IMG/VR virus record: IMGVR_UViG_3300027142_000014
Span: 1-40,376 of that record
Length of the DNA: 40,376 bases
Origin: a virus
Reading direction: 5' to 3' (one strand)
This document shows, piece after piece, positions 1-8,370 of the stretch. The first letter of the stretch is position 1; every line of letters starts with the position of its first letter. Both the position numbers and the translations under genes were made by a program. Under the pieces are notes generated by a model. The model ran no database searches, was not told the DNA's origin, and saw nothing but the letters and a program-made list of their open reading frames with translations.

Positions 1-497
1 AAATAATGATTTGTGTATCTAAATGTATTGTCTTTTTGAGATCCAACAGCACAAAACTTTATTTTAGAATTATTTAATATATTTAAATTTTCTACATAAT
101 AATTGATATTTGGAACAATAACATCGTCCTCTGTATAAAGAGCAGTTTCAAAACCCAATTTTTCTGCAAGTCCAAATAATAATTTTGTATTTCTGCTTAT
201 TGTCGGATCAACATTACCAACGAATATAAGAATGCCATTATTTGGAGGCAAAGCTGTTAAAGAAACATGGTCTTTACCTTCAAGCTGACACTTTTTGTGA
301 TACAGTGCAGATTTTACTATTTTTTCTTTGTTCAAAAAAAAGTAATCAACTGAATTAATAATATCGCTATTAACTTCGCATCCAGAACACAATATGATAG
401 GACAACCAATCTCTTTTAGTTTAGAGATTTGTTTTTTTAATGTTAAAATTTTTTTTTCTGAATTAGGAAAAGAATTTATTAAAACTACATTTTTCAT
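1..497 (-). CDS. Glycosyltransferase-like protein (3' end outside window)
   Basis: The reading frame opens with ATG in an ATGA overlap with the TerL stop and stays open to the window edge, giving about 165 residues. The N-terminus (MKNVVLINSFPNSEKK, then CPIILCSGCEV and VDYFFLNKEK) follows the pattern of phage glycosyltransferase-like proteins, and a later YTEDDVIV stretch could be the acidic metal/sugar-nucleotide motif of a GT-A fold. Role would be sugar transfer to a virion or host surface component. Assignment rests on remembered family pattern, not on a search; the C-terminal part is missing. Confidence 0.6.
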   Translation of the reverse strand, partial: MKNVVLINSFPNSEKKILTLKKQISKLKEIGCPIILCSGCEVNSDIINSVDYFFLNKEKIVKSALYHKKCQLEGKDHVSLTALPPNNGILIFVGNVDPTISRNTKLLFGLAEKLGFETALYTEDDVIVPNINYYVENLNILNNSKIKFCAVGSQKDNTFRYTNHY

Positions 498-2362
498 CTG
501 GCAAAAAATGGAACAAAAGTTGCGGAATTTTTTTCCGCTTTTATGTCCATCATGTCATAATATATTTTAGTCATCCAATTTCCAAGCACCAAACAAGCAT
601 AAGAGTCTTTTCTAGTTTTCTCCGCGCCGCTTTGTTTTTTTAATTCTGGAGGCAGATCAAAACTTTGATGACCGTTTGCGGTCGTTGTTGGGATAATCAG
701 CGAACATTGAGCTTTAACCAATTCAATCATGTCTGCCTGATGATCAACAAAATCAACCATCTTAGCTTCGATACTTTGAGTATCTTCATGGTCACGAATA
801 AATTTTAAATTTTTGATTGGAATAGTTTTACTTTTTTGCGATGTAAAATCGTCGTCTACGGCTTCAGCAGCAAATAATATCTTTCTATGATCAAAATTTG
901 ATTGAAGCAATTCATTCGCATATCTTATCCAGCCACTAGTAGGTATTCGAAGATAACAAATTCTACCAGAGCTTTTGCTGTAAACATTTCTTGCTTTTCT
1001 TAATTCATCTTGATAAGTTTCTGGAGTATCAAAATCTGCTTCAAATGTTTTAACTTCTATTTTGCTATTCTTAAACAGTTCACTTTCATTTGCAGCATTT
1101 ATAAATTGCAATCCTCCGTTATAGTCACCGCACATAGCGACAATATTAAAGCTAGTCAACAAATAATGAAGATACTCAATATGTTTTCTTAAATTAGTTC
1201 CAGACAAAGCGTAGTTATGCACGACAATTCCTTTACGATTTGTTTTGTCGAGCTTAATAACGTTCATGGCAAAATCGTCAGACGATTCGTTTTCTGCCCA
1301 AGACGGGTCAAAACTTAATATATATTCTGCATTTTTTTCTCCAGCAACTTCAATTGCTTGCCCTTCTCCAGCTTTAATTGTGCATTCATGCATTTTACTC
1401 AGTTTAAAATACCCAGACGAATCATCAACAAATTGAGATCCAAATTCTCTTTTGAATTGAGATTCTGACATGGTTGCTTTTGCTTGAGTTAACAAACTTT
1501 CATCATACAGGCCATGAGGAGCCACATCGTAAGAAAAATGCAAGATAGCTCTTGTAGCTCCTCCTTTAGCATTTCTTTCTGGCGTAATGATTAAGTCTTC
1601 ATATTGCTTATAAAGTTTATACATGTACTCAAACTGATAAGACGCAGAAGAAAGAACAATAATTTTATTATTAGGCCAAACAAATCGATCCTCTTCTTTC
1701 ATTTCGCCACGCTTAATAAGCTCCGTTTCCAAGTCGTAAACTTGTTTTCTTTCAGTTGGGTTTTGTACAACAGAAAGGAAGGGGATAATAACTTCGTTAA
1801 AAATGCGATCTGGCATAAGCAAAAACTCATCAATCATCATACGGTGAAAGCGAAAACCACGGAGTTTTTCACCGTCGCCAAGAGGCAAACAAGTAATCTT
1901 ACTGCGTCCAAATTCCATTGTCCATTCGTCTGAACTTTTAGAAACCTTAGTTATACATTGTTTTAAAAATACGGCATTAGGCTTTTCTGCAATTTCTTCT
2001 ATCTTGCGGAAAATCATCTTTGCCTGACGAAATGTTTTACTAACAATACCAATATGTACCCCTTGATTCAATATTGCATCAAGAGATGCAAACACTGCAC
2101 AAGTGAAACTTTTTGAAAGTCCACGGCTCCACACCATCATAGAGTAATCTGTTTCAAACATGGTTTTGATCGCCATATGTTGAAATGGAAATAGCTTAAC
2201 GCCGCAAATAATTTCCGAAGAAAACGAAATATTTGAACGCAAAAATTTATAGAGAAGAATTTTAGCGTCTCTTTCTTCCAAGAACCCTTGTTTACTAAGG
2301 ATTTCTTGGTTTACGTTACGGAATAAGCTTTTTCTTTTTTGGTTTCCTTCGATCCAAGCCAT
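494..2362 (-). CDS. terL: Terminase large subunit (ATPase-nuclease packaging motor)
   Basis: Motor protein that translocates phage DNA into the prohead and cuts it. The N-terminal ATPase carries a variant Walker A (SRGLSKSF, about residues 79-86), Walker B MMIDEF (175-180) and a coupling motif LSSAS (237-241). The C-terminal RNase H-like nuclease shows SFDPSW (Asp 352) and MCGDYNGG (Asp 413) plus a late acidic stretch DFVDHQAD. At 622 residues it is of normal length. It overlaps the upstream ERCC4-domain gene by about 50 bases and the downstream gene by ATGA, so all are co-transcribed in the packaging operon. Confidence 0.93.
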   Translation of the reverse strand: MAWIEGNQKRKSLFRNVNQEILSKQGFLEERDAKILLYKFLRSNISFSSEIICGVKLFPFQHMAIKTMFETDYSMMVWSRGLSKSFTCAVFASLDAILNQGVHIGIVSKTFRQAKMIFRKIEEIAEKPNAVFLKQCITKVSKSSDEWTMEFGRSKITCLPLGDGEKLRGFRFHRMMIDEFLLMPDRIFNEVIIPFLSVVQNPTERKQVYDLETELIKRGEMKEEDRFVWPNNKIIVLSSASYQFEYMYKLYKQYEDLIITPERNAKGGATRAILHFSYDVAPHGLYDESLLTQAKATMSESQFKREFGSQFVDDSSGYFKLSKMHECTIKAGEGQAIEVAGEKNAEYILSFDPSWAENESSDDFAMNVIKLDKTNRKGIVVHNYALSGTNLRKHIEYLHYLLTSFNIVAMCGDYNGGLQFINAANESELFKNSKIEVKTFEADFDTPETYQDELRKARNVYSKSSGRICYLRIPTSGWIRYANELLQSNFDHRKILFAAEAVDDDFTSQKSKTIPIKNLKFIRDHEDTQSIEAKMVDFVDHQADMIELVKAQCSLIIPTTTANGHQSFDLPPELKKQSGAEKTRKDSYACLVLGNWMTKIYYDMMDIKAEKNSATFVPFFAR

Positions 2363-3291
2363 GATTTATCCTTATCTAAAAAATATTGAACATCAACATC
2401 CCAAAGAACACTGCCAATTGCAGTTAATTTCGGTATAAGAATTTCACTGTTAGTTCTATTGCCAGAAAATATAAATTGACAGTACCCCGCAAACTCATGC
2501 TGCAACAATCGCATATTATGATATATAAATTTTAAATTCGCCTTATGAGGAGTAAAATCATTGTTACTACTTATACGTTCTAAAGTTGATTCTACAACAA
2601 CGAATAGATAACACTCCATGTCTTTGCATCTTTGCAGTTCGCGCCTAAATCTATCTAAATTTTCACCAACTAAAGTTCCTTTAAAATCGGATTCAGATTT
2701 TCTGTCTACAAATGTTTTTGTATAATTTGAACCACTAGCAGTATAGTCGCCAAAGTCTAGTTTGACTTTTCTTTCTTTTTGAAAAGAAAGAGGCTGCTGT
2801 TCTCTTGTATCTACAAATATCTCTACATTTGAGAAGTCTTCGTAAAACTTTCTAGGTAAACTGCGCCTAAACATAGGTTCTATCCCAACTTCGTCGCAAA
2901 CTTTAGAATAAGTACCAAAATGTTTTTTATAAATATCTATGCTCGGCATTTCACTTGTTTCCAATTCTAAATGACAAGGAGCATATTTTAAATCTTTAGC
3001 TTTGATTCTGTAAGCTAACATTTTTTTGATTTGCTGTTTTACAGTTTCGGAAGATTCTATTTCGCACCATCTTAATAACTGACTTCTGTTTTCGAAATCT
3101 TTTTCGAAATAAGAATCTTTGTCTTTGAAAGGCAAATAAGTTCCTGTTAAAAGGTTTTTTCTAGGATAATGAGTGAGATAATATTCATTAAGGCCAATCT
3201 TATGCTTTTTTAAATGTGCATGGAGGCTCCTCTCAGAAAGAAAGGAACTGTGGCATATTTTGCAACAGTTGGTATTATCAGACTGCATCAT
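2311..3291 (-). CDS. C2H2 zinc finger - ERCC4-type nuclease
   Basis: A 326-residue protein with a C2H2 finger at the N-terminus (C10, C13, H26, H30) and an XPF/ERCC4-type nuclease core: VDTREQQPL (about 160-168), LDFGDY (178-183), DRKSESDF (196-203, the ERKxxxD-like catalytic signature), then a basic helix RFRRELQRCK. Such nucleases cut branched or flapped DNA. Lying between the putative small and the large terminase genes and overlapping both, it may trim replication intermediates before packaging or assist terminase; that role is inference. The middle region (30-150) is unassigned. Confidence 0.8.
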   Translation of the reverse strand: MMQSDNTNCCKICHSSFLSERSLHAHLKKHKIGLNEYYLTHYPRKNLLTGTYLPFKDKDSYFEKDFENRSQLLRWCEIESSETVKQQIKKMLAYRIKAKDLKYAPCHLELETSEMPSIDIYKKHFGTYSKVCDEVGIEPMFRRSLPRKFYEDFSNVEIFVDTREQQPLSFQKERKVKLDFGDYTASGSNYTKTFVDRKSESDFKGTLVGENLDRFRRELQRCKDMECYLFVVVESTLERISSNNDFTPHKANLKFIYHNMRLLQHEFAGYCQFIFSGNRTNSEILIPKLTAIGSVLWDVDVQYFLDKDKSWLGSKETKKEKAYSVT

Positions 3292-4342
3292 CTAATGATA
3301 TTCCTAATATGCGCGCCTTCCATTCTACCATACTTTCCATTTTTTTTGCTTCTTCTGCAACGAGAGATTTTTGCATTTCGGCAATTTTAATCATATTGGC
3401 TCGCTCTTCTTCATCTTGGAAAAGTTGCACAATAGAAAGAATAGAAGCATTCTCTTTATGTTTAGAAGATATTCTTTCTCTTCTGTCTCCTTGTAATTTT
3501 TTAATTAAGCTTTCTACTCTGCCTTCGCACTGATGATATTCGCTGCTTTTAGCTTTAATAATTTCGGCTAAACGAATACTCATTTCATTTTGCTCTTGAG
3601 TTTCCTCAAACATTTTGTTTAATTTGTCCAAATGGCGAGAAGTAGTTTCTAAATTAATAATTTCTTTGCAAACATTCATATACAAATTAACTTCATCCGC
3701 TGTCAAATCTGGTTTATCCCAAGTCATGCGGATGAATTCTTGTTCAAAAATATTTCTATCCTCTTCTGAAGTGTAACAGTTTATAATTTTTTGAAAACGA
3801 GAATTTAGTAAATTAATTGCGAGTTTTTCTGCACAAACCTTTTGCTGTCTTGTTAACCGATCTTTATCAATTTTTTCTCCAGTGGCTTCGTTGATTCGAT
3901 TAATCACACGTTCTATTGAACGTGGAGTTTGATATTTAACAAACATCGCATCATCTGATGTGGCGTTATTTTCACAACCAGAATTTCTGATGTAAGAGCC
4001 AACAGTTCTATGTTCAAGACCCATTGCTGATATCGGCCTATCTGGAAAAAGAAGCTCCGCTATTCTCAGAGCCGAAATACCATTTTTTGCTTGATCTTCA
4101 ATAAATTGTTCTTGTTCTGGAGTCAGTGGTAAATCACCTACTTTTTCGTATTTTGATGTTTTATATTGAATTTTATTTGAGGCCAATAAAGATCTGATAG
4201 CAATTCCTTGCCTCGTTCTTCCATCAAGAGCTTCATCATTAAAAAATTTTCGAGTTATAGTATTTAGATCAGGAAATTCTTTCGCAAGTTCGATAATTTT
4301 TTGACGATCCTCTTCACTAAAGCTAATTTTATTATTTGCCAC
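3278..4342 (-). CDS. Putative terminase small subunit / DNA-binding protein
   Basis: A 354-residue, largely helical, charged protein. Residues 5-60 (SEEDRQKIIELAKEFPDL, then TRQGIAIRSLLASN) and 75-130 (LTPEQEQFIEDQAKNGISA, then RIAELLFPDRPISAMG) look like two successive helix-turn-helix units; the C-terminal third is coiled-coil-like. Its position directly upstream of TerL and a nuclease suits a terminase small subunit, which recognises phage DNA, but it is longer than typical small subunits and no family is recognised with certainty. The 3' end overlaps the next gene by 14 bases. Confidence 0.5.
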   Translation of the reverse strand: MANNKISFSEEDRQKIIELAKEFPDLNTITRKFFNDEALDGRTRQGIAIRSLLASNKIQYKTSKYEKVGDLPLTPEQEQFIEDQAKNGISALRIAELLFPDRPISAMGLEHRTVGSYIRNSGCENNATSDDAMFVKYQTPRSIERVINRINEATGEKIDKDRLTRQQKVCAEKLAINLLNSRFQKIINCYTSEEDRNIFEQEFIRMTWDKPDLTADEVNLYMNVCKEIINLETTSRHLDKLNKMFEETQEQNEMSIRLAEIIKAKSSEYHQCEGRVESLIKKLQGDRRERISSKHKENASILSIVQLFQDEEERANMIKIAEMQKSLVAEEAKKMESMVEWKARILGISLDDAV

Positions 4343-5039
4343 CTAATATGTCCTCGTTTTGAAGAATTTTAGTCGCTACTTGTTTAAAGAGCTTTTTTAG
4401 ATTTTTGATTTGTTTGTACCCTGCCTTTTTGCCTTTTTCGTTTGTTCTATATCCCATTTCCGCTGCTACTTTTTCTTCATCTGCTCCATCAATATACAAT
4501 CTAGAGTAAACTTTATATTGTTTGGGGGCCAAACGATGTTTCATTTCTTCGTGAAGTCTAGCTGCGCTAGCAAGGATATTGAAACTTATATCTTTCATTT
4601 CCCTAACTGATTCAGCATGATTTTCTATAGAGACAGAAAGCTTTACGTCATATGCTGATTTTTTTGTCTTCTCCCATTTTCTATAAAGCGGACATTCGTT
4701 GCATTGTCTACCACTTGCAGTTATAGAACACGCTGGAGGCTCATTACCTAAATTATATTTGCACCCCAAACATGGTCGAACATAATTTGAATAATTATTT
4801 CTTAGTATGTTTTTGATCTGATTGACGGTAATTCTAGCAATCCAAGGCTCTAACGGCCTATCTTGTTTCCATAGTTTCCATTTCTTAGAAATATGGAATC
4901 TAATTATTTGGGCGACATCTTCATAATCCATCCAAGCAATCGCCTTAAGCTGCCAGATATATCTGTGCTTCTCTATTATCTTATCTATAACATCCTGCTT
5001 GTCTTCGTATTTAATCTTCTCTCGCTTTGGAGCTTCCAT
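4332..5039 (-). CDS. Phage RNA polymerase sigma factor with cysteine-rich insert
   Basis: A 235-residue sigma-70-superfamily protein. Residues about 35-85 (MDYEDVAQIIRFHISKKW, PLEPWIARITVNQIKN) match sigma region 2 of ECF/phage sigma factors; residues about 168-228 (LAPKQYKVYSRLYIDG, EEKVAAEMGY) match region 4. Between them is a cysteine cluster (C90, C93, C104, C113, C116) likely to bind zinc, which is not usual in sigma factors. In phages of this type such a factor directs host RNA polymerase to late genes, like T4 gp55; its late role here is inferred from linkage to terminase. It overlaps both neighbours. Confidence 0.78.
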   Translation of the reverse strand: MEAPKREKIKYEDKQDVIDKIIEKHRYIWQLKAIAWMDYEDVAQIIRFHISKKWKLWKQDRPLEPWIARITVNQIKNILRNNYSNYVRPCLGCKYNLGNEPPACSITASGRQCNECPLYRKWEKTKKSAYDVKLSVSIENHAESVREMKDISFNILASAARLHEEMKHRLAPKQYKVYSRLYIDGADEEKVAAEMGYRTNEKGKKAGYKQIKNLKKLFKQVATKILQNEDILGGK

Positions 5040-5382
5040 ATTTGGTGGGAGATAAGCTGTCTATCCCACCAACTCTTTTAGGAGCAAATTTTCTTGGTCC
5101 GCTTTGAGGGTTACGCGATAGTTCTTCTAAATTAAAAGTTTTAAACCCACCTTCAATTTCAATTTCCACATCAAGCTTATCTATGTCAGGAAGTTCATCG
5201 ATATTTGTATTATCTTCAGACTCCTCTTCAATATCTTCTTGATTTACATTTCTGCTTGGTTTTTTTTGCGTTTGTGGCGAAGCTTTGCCGTTCATAGGAG
5301 AACCGCATTTTGAGCAAAAATTAGGAGCAAAGCCACTGTATTCGTGTTTAGCCCCGCAATTTGTACAGAAAACGCTTGCCAT
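5011..5382 (-). CDS. Zinc-ribbon protein
   Basis: A 123-residue protein with an N-terminal zinc ribbon (CTNC at residues 6-9, CSKC about 23-26) followed by a low-complexity acidic linker (EDIEEESEDNTNIDELPD) and a C-terminal segment with FKTFNLEEL. Function unknown; zinc ribbon plus acidic tail suggests a DNA or RNA polymerase partner, and the gene overlaps the sigma factor gene by 29 bases, so the two may work together. A TATAAATT sequence sits 4 bases before the ATG. Confidence 0.75.
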   Translation of the reverse strand: MASVFCTNCGAKHEYSGFAPNFCSKCGSPMNGKASPQTQKKPSRNVNQEDIEEESEDNTNIDELPDIDKLDVEIEIEGGFKTFNLEELSRNPQSGPRKFAPKRVGGIDSLSPTKYGSSKARED

Positions 5383-5385
5383 ATT

Positions 5386-5393
5386 AATTTATA
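5386..5393 (-). promoter_or_regulatory. Possible late-type -10 element (TATAAATT)
   Basis: Read on the minus strand the octamer TATAAATT differs by one base from the T4 late promoter TATAAATA and sits 4 bases before the zinc-ribbon ATG. The neighbouring phage sigma factor makes a late promoter here reasonable, but the site is a single short AT-rich match in AT-rich DNA. Confidence 0.25.
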
Positions 5394-5458
5394 AGTTTAT
5401 CACTGAGATTTTCTAGCTTTACCAATATTGTAGCCGCATATCTTTGAATTTCAATTGA

Positions 5459-6229
5459 TTAATTTGATTGTTCAAATGGAAAACTCTTACGCCGCACATC
5501 TTCTTGATTATTAATACCTCTAATCTTTCTGACAATAAATTTTAAAATTTCACTGCGCTTTATATCTTCTTCTGTAAATTCAAACGAGAAAACACCATGT
5601 TGTTGGGAATCTTCATCTGAAAATAAATTGTAAAAGTCGATAAATCCATTTTTACCTTTGATGTCTGATTGCATAAAATCGCCGCATAAGAAAATTTTAC
5701 TCCCATCCCCGATTCTAGTAAGTAGGGTTGTGATTTCCTTGAATGTAAAATTTTGCACTTCATCTGCGATTACGATTTTATCTGTTAAAGTGCTACCTCT
5801 AAGGAAGTTAATGGGAGTTGCAGAAATTCTACCTTCGTCTTTTAAACGATGAGCGTCAGTAGGTTCAATTATTTCTTGAACTTTGTCTTCAAGAGGGAGC
5901 AGATATGGCTGAAACTTTTCGCCAACTGTTCCTGGCAGCGAGCCAAGAGATTTTTCGCCGCTTTCAGCGATTGTTCTAATATAGATAATATCTTTTTCAT
6001 TGTGGTTGATAAGGTTAAGTGCCGCGTAAACTGCCATAAAAGTCTTTGAAGTTCCCGCTGGTCCAGCGATAAAGACTATTTTGGTCTCGTCTCCTAAAAG
6101 GATCTTTAATAATTGTTGTTGTTTTTCGGTGAATTTGAATTTGCGTTCTTTGAATTTTATTTCTGTTTTCATCTGCGGAATAATTACTTCCGTAGATGCC
6201 GATTTTGTTTTCTTGGGCTTTTTTGCCAT
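5459..6229 (-). CDS. phoH: PhoH-like ATPase
   Basis: A 256-residue P-loop ATPase of the PhoH family, common in phages. It has a leading FTEKQQQLLKIL segment, Walker A GPAGTSKT (56-63), LGSLPGTVGEKFQPYL typical of PhoH, and Walker B-like KIVIADEVQN (151-160) followed by LLTRIGDGSKIFLCGD. PhoH proteins are RNA-associated ATPases/helicases; the phage role is unsettled. It lies in the minus-strand packaging operon, 5 bases downstream of the tail-tube-like gene. Confidence 0.9.
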   Translation of the reverse strand: MAKKPKKTKSASTEVIIPQMKTEIKFKERKFKFTEKQQQLLKILLGDETKIVFIAGPAGTSKTFMAVYAALNLINHNEKDIIYIRTIAESGEKSLGSLPGTVGEKFQPYLLPLEDKVQEIIEPTDAHRLKDEGRISATPINFLRGSTLTDKIVIADEVQNFTFKEITTLLTRIGDGSKIFLCGDFMQSDIKGKNGFIDFYNLFSDEDSQQHGVFSFEFTEEDIKRSEILKFIVRKIRGINNQEDVRRKSFPFEQSN

Positions 6230-6234
6230 AAATA

Positions 6235-7044
6235 CTAAACCATCTCTTCGATTATCTGTAGCCCTCCTTTTGCTACACCATTACTATCAATCGAAACTGC
6301 CTGCGAATTTAAGACTCCAGACATGTAAAATGAATTTCCATCTGGCATTGTTATTGAACCAGAAACTGTTGTATTTGGTTGATAATCAGAAAGCCAATCA
6401 ATATTTGATATTCCATTTATCTGCAACGACTTTGTTATCTTGCTGACACTTACTTTTGTTGGGTAAATGCTTCCTATTTCAAAATTAGGCGCTCTATCAA
6501 TTTCAATACTGAAATTTAAATTTTCGTATTCATTAATTTGCTGAGTAAAATTAATTCCAGATAAATTAATAGTCATGTTTCTCAATGGCGAAATTATTCC
6601 TGTTTCAGCGCTCTGACCATCATATACATATATACCGCTACCTGTTGCAAGACCATAAGAATCAAACTGCATTTCCAAAAACATTGGTTTCCAAGGCTCC
6701 AACGAAAAACTCATACTTTTCAAAAAACATTTATCAAATCTATACGATGGAACGTGAATAAAAGATCCGCTTGTAAAATCCCCAGTGAGTGCAAGAAATC
6801 CTGTAAATTGATTAACTCCCGCGCCAGTTACAGGTAATACCGTTGTGGATATTGAGGCGCTTTTGGGGCCAGTTTGAATATAATAATCTAACTCTTGACC
6901 AATTCTTTTTACTCTTTTTAATTGAGTTGCATTGCTTGCGTTAAAATTGGATGCGTACAGTACATTACAAACCCCTGTATTTGTGGTTTGCTCATCTCCA
7001 TTTGACAAAAATGCACGAACAGTACTGTATGAAACGTAAGACAT
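6235..7044 (-). CDS. Structural protein, probable tail tube
   Basis: A 269-residue protein rich in Ser, Thr, Asn and Gly with alternating beta-strand pattern throughout (for example SVSKITKSLQINGISNIDW, TTVSGSITMPDGNSFYMSG) and few charged residues, as in phage tail tube and other beta-sandwich virion proteins. It has no signal peptide or membrane segment. Tail tube is the best guess from composition, length and location near TerL; another neck or tail component is possible. Confidence 0.45.
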   Translation of the reverse strand: MSYVSYSTVRAFLSNGDEQTTNTGVCNVLYASNFNASNATQLKRVKRIGQELDYYIQTGPKSASISTTVLPVTGAGVNQFTGFLALTGDFTSGSFIHVPSYRFDKCFLKSMSFSLEPWKPMFLEMQFDSYGLATGSGIYVYDGQSAETGIISPLRNMTINLSGINFTQQINEYENLNFSIEIDRAPNFEIGSIYPTKVSVSKITKSLQINGISNIDWLSDYQPNTTVSGSITMPDGNSFYMSGVLNSQAVSIDSNGVAKGGLQIIEEMV

Positions 7045-7055
7045 TAGAGCTTATT

Positions 7056-7415
7056 TTAATTTTTTTTAGACATTTTCAAATCATCCTCTTCAATTTTAGA
7101 TAATCTCTTTAATAATTTTACACTTTCAAGTTTACAGTTTGGCATTGTAATGCGATGACCTCCGGTTATTATCCCATTAGGATCAACTTCATATAAAAAT
7201 AAAGTTGTTGACATCCAGCCCATTCTAACTATCCTTGCTGGACTTTTTGTTCCGTCCCAAAAAACCAACACATCATCCTCCTTGAAACCCGAAGTTATTC
7301 TAAATAAAAGGCTTTTAACTATATTGATTATAAACTCTTTAAATAATAAAGAGGCTACTCCTGCTGCTAAAAGAACAGAGTATTCGGAAATAAAACCATT
7401 AAATTCTTTTTCCAC
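7056..7415 (-). CDS. Mini MscS-like membrane protein
   Basis: Starts at GTG. Residues 10-38 form one hydrophobic segment (YSVLLAAGVASLLF, then INIVKSLLF), followed by a beta-rich domain (FKEDDVLVFWDG, ARIVRMGWMSTTLF, GGHRITMPNCKL) resembling the beta domain that follows TM3 in MscS mechanosensitive channels, where a membrane-adjacent loop ends in a PN motif. At 119 residues it lacks the first two MscS helices and the C-terminal cage. Role unknown. Divergent from the metallophosphoesterase gene. Confidence 0.5.
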   Translation of the reverse strand: MEKEFNGFISEYSVLLAAGVASLLFKEFIINIVKSLLFRITSGFKEDDVLVFWDGTKSPARIVRMGWMSTTLFLYEVDPNGIITGGHRITMPNCKLESVKLLKRLSKIEEDDLKMSKKN

Positions 7416-7428
7416 TTAAATAATTACA

Positions 7429-7436
7429 CTTTTATA
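7429..7436 (-). promoter_or_regulatory. Possible late-type promoter element (TATAAAAG)
   Basis: On the minus strand TATAAAAG lies 13 bases upstream of the GTG start of the MscS-like gene, in the 66-base divergent gap. It resembles a phage late -10 and has no good -35 partner. Weak evidence. Confidence 0.25.
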
Positions 7437-7446
7437 CCAAAAACCA

Positions 7447-7481
7447 TTGACAAATGAATCGTTTGAGGTAAGATATTTTTT
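7447..7481 (+). promoter_or_regulatory. Leaderless promoter for metallophosphoesterase gene
   Basis: TTGACA (7447-7452), 16-base spacer, TAAGAT (7469-7474), then 7 bases to the ATG. Predicted +1 falls on or next to the start codon. The GAGGTAA that looks like a ribosome binding site lies between and inside the promoter elements and would not be transcribed. Confidence 0.7.
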
Positions 7482-8171
7482 ATGACTAGATTAGTCGTAA
7501 TGTCAGATACTCATGGTCAGCATCATGGAGTTCAAGTTCCAGATGGCGATGTTTTAATCCATTGTGGAGATTTCTGTTCGCATGGCCAATATCTTGATGC
7601 GCTTAAATTTGTAAATTGGTTTGGGACGCATCCACACAAACACAAAATTTTCATAGCTGGCAATCATGACCTGTATTTTGAGCAGGGCAATCCTGCTGAC
7701 ATAGACTCTTTTTTAAGAACTATGCCTGATGGGGTTCATTATCTTCAAGATTCTGGGATCGAATTAGAAGGCTTAAAGTTTTGGGGCAGTCCTGTGCAAC
7801 CAACTTTTTTTAACTGGGCTTTTAACCGTGATCGCGGCGAATCTATTAAAAAACATTGGGACATGATTCCCAAAGGAACTGATGTTTTAATTACTCACGG
7901 ACCACCACACAAAATTTGTGATGTTGCTCCCGGCGGCAAAGGCTTTTATAAACATGTCGGTTGCGCTGATTTATTTGAAGCAACATTAAAAATTCAACCA
8001 AAGCTTCATGTGTTTGGACATATCCACTTTTCTGGTGGAAATAGTTTTCTTATGCCCAAAACAATCTACGCAAATGCTTCTCTTTGCGACGAAGGATACA
8101 TGATCAACAACAAACCTTTCGTAATTGACGTTGACAAAGACAAAAAATTCTCTATAGTAGCCGTAACATGA
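7482..8171 (+). CDS. Calcineurin-like metallophosphoesterase
   Basis: A 229-residue metallophosphoesterase with all core motifs: SDTHG (8-12), CGDF (28-31), AGNHD (59-63), ITHGPPH and FGHIHFSGG. These residues hold two metal ions for phosphoester hydrolysis; the sequence style is that of the MPPED1/2-like subgroup. Substrate unknown; phage members may act on nucleotides or phosphorylated proteins. The following gene starts in an ATGA overlap. The ATG is favoured because the promoter places +1 there. Confidence 0.9.
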   Translation: MTRLVVMSDTHGQHHGVQVPDGDVLIHCGDFCSHGQYLDALKFVNWFGTHPHKHKIFIAGNHDLYFEQGNPADIDSFLRTMPDGVHYLQDSGIELEGLKFWGSPVQPTFFNWAFNRDRGESIKKHWDMIPKGTDVLITHGPPHKICDVAPGGKGFYKHVGCADLFEATLKIQPKLHVFGHIHFSGGNSFLMPKTIYANASLCDEGYMINNKPFVIDVDKDKKFSIVAVT

Positions 8172-8368
8172 AATCATCCGAAAATCTAAAAATTAGCCGC
8201 GAAATTTACATGGAAGACCTTGAGTTTATCCATAATAGAGTTTTTGAAGAACTGCAAAAACGTGACATTTGGTTCGATTCTGTCACTGATGATAATAAAT
8301 TTAGCGATGATTTAATGCAGTTTTTGGAAAAAGCTTTTGATTATCCGCGTCATAGGAATTATAATTAA
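8168..8368 (+). CDS. Small conserved phage protein, paralogue of the 32054-32269 product
   Basis: A 66-residue acidic helical protein of unknown function, translationally coupled (ATGA) to the upstream gene. Its REIYMEDLEFI start region and DDNKFSDDLMQFLEKAF tail align with REVYMEDIIRM and EDKFNDSFSLFLEESF of the minus-strand gene 24 kb away, so the two are duplicates. No motif suggests a function. Confidence 0.7.
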   Translation: MKSSENLKISREIYMEDLEFIHNRVFEELQKRDIWFDSVTDDNKFSDDLMQFLEKAFDYPRHRNYN

Positions 8369-8370
8369 TT

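Noticed and set aside
5401-5458. Minus-strand frame reading IEIQRYAATILVKLENLSDK
   Set aside because: Protein-like but no ATG, GTG or usable TTG at its start and only about 24 codons; left as intergenic.
7463-7469. GAGGTAA as ribosome binding site of the metallophosphoesterase gene
   Set aside because: It falls between the -35 and -10 elements and into the -10 of a full promoter 7 bases from the ATG, so it would lie upstream of the transcript start.
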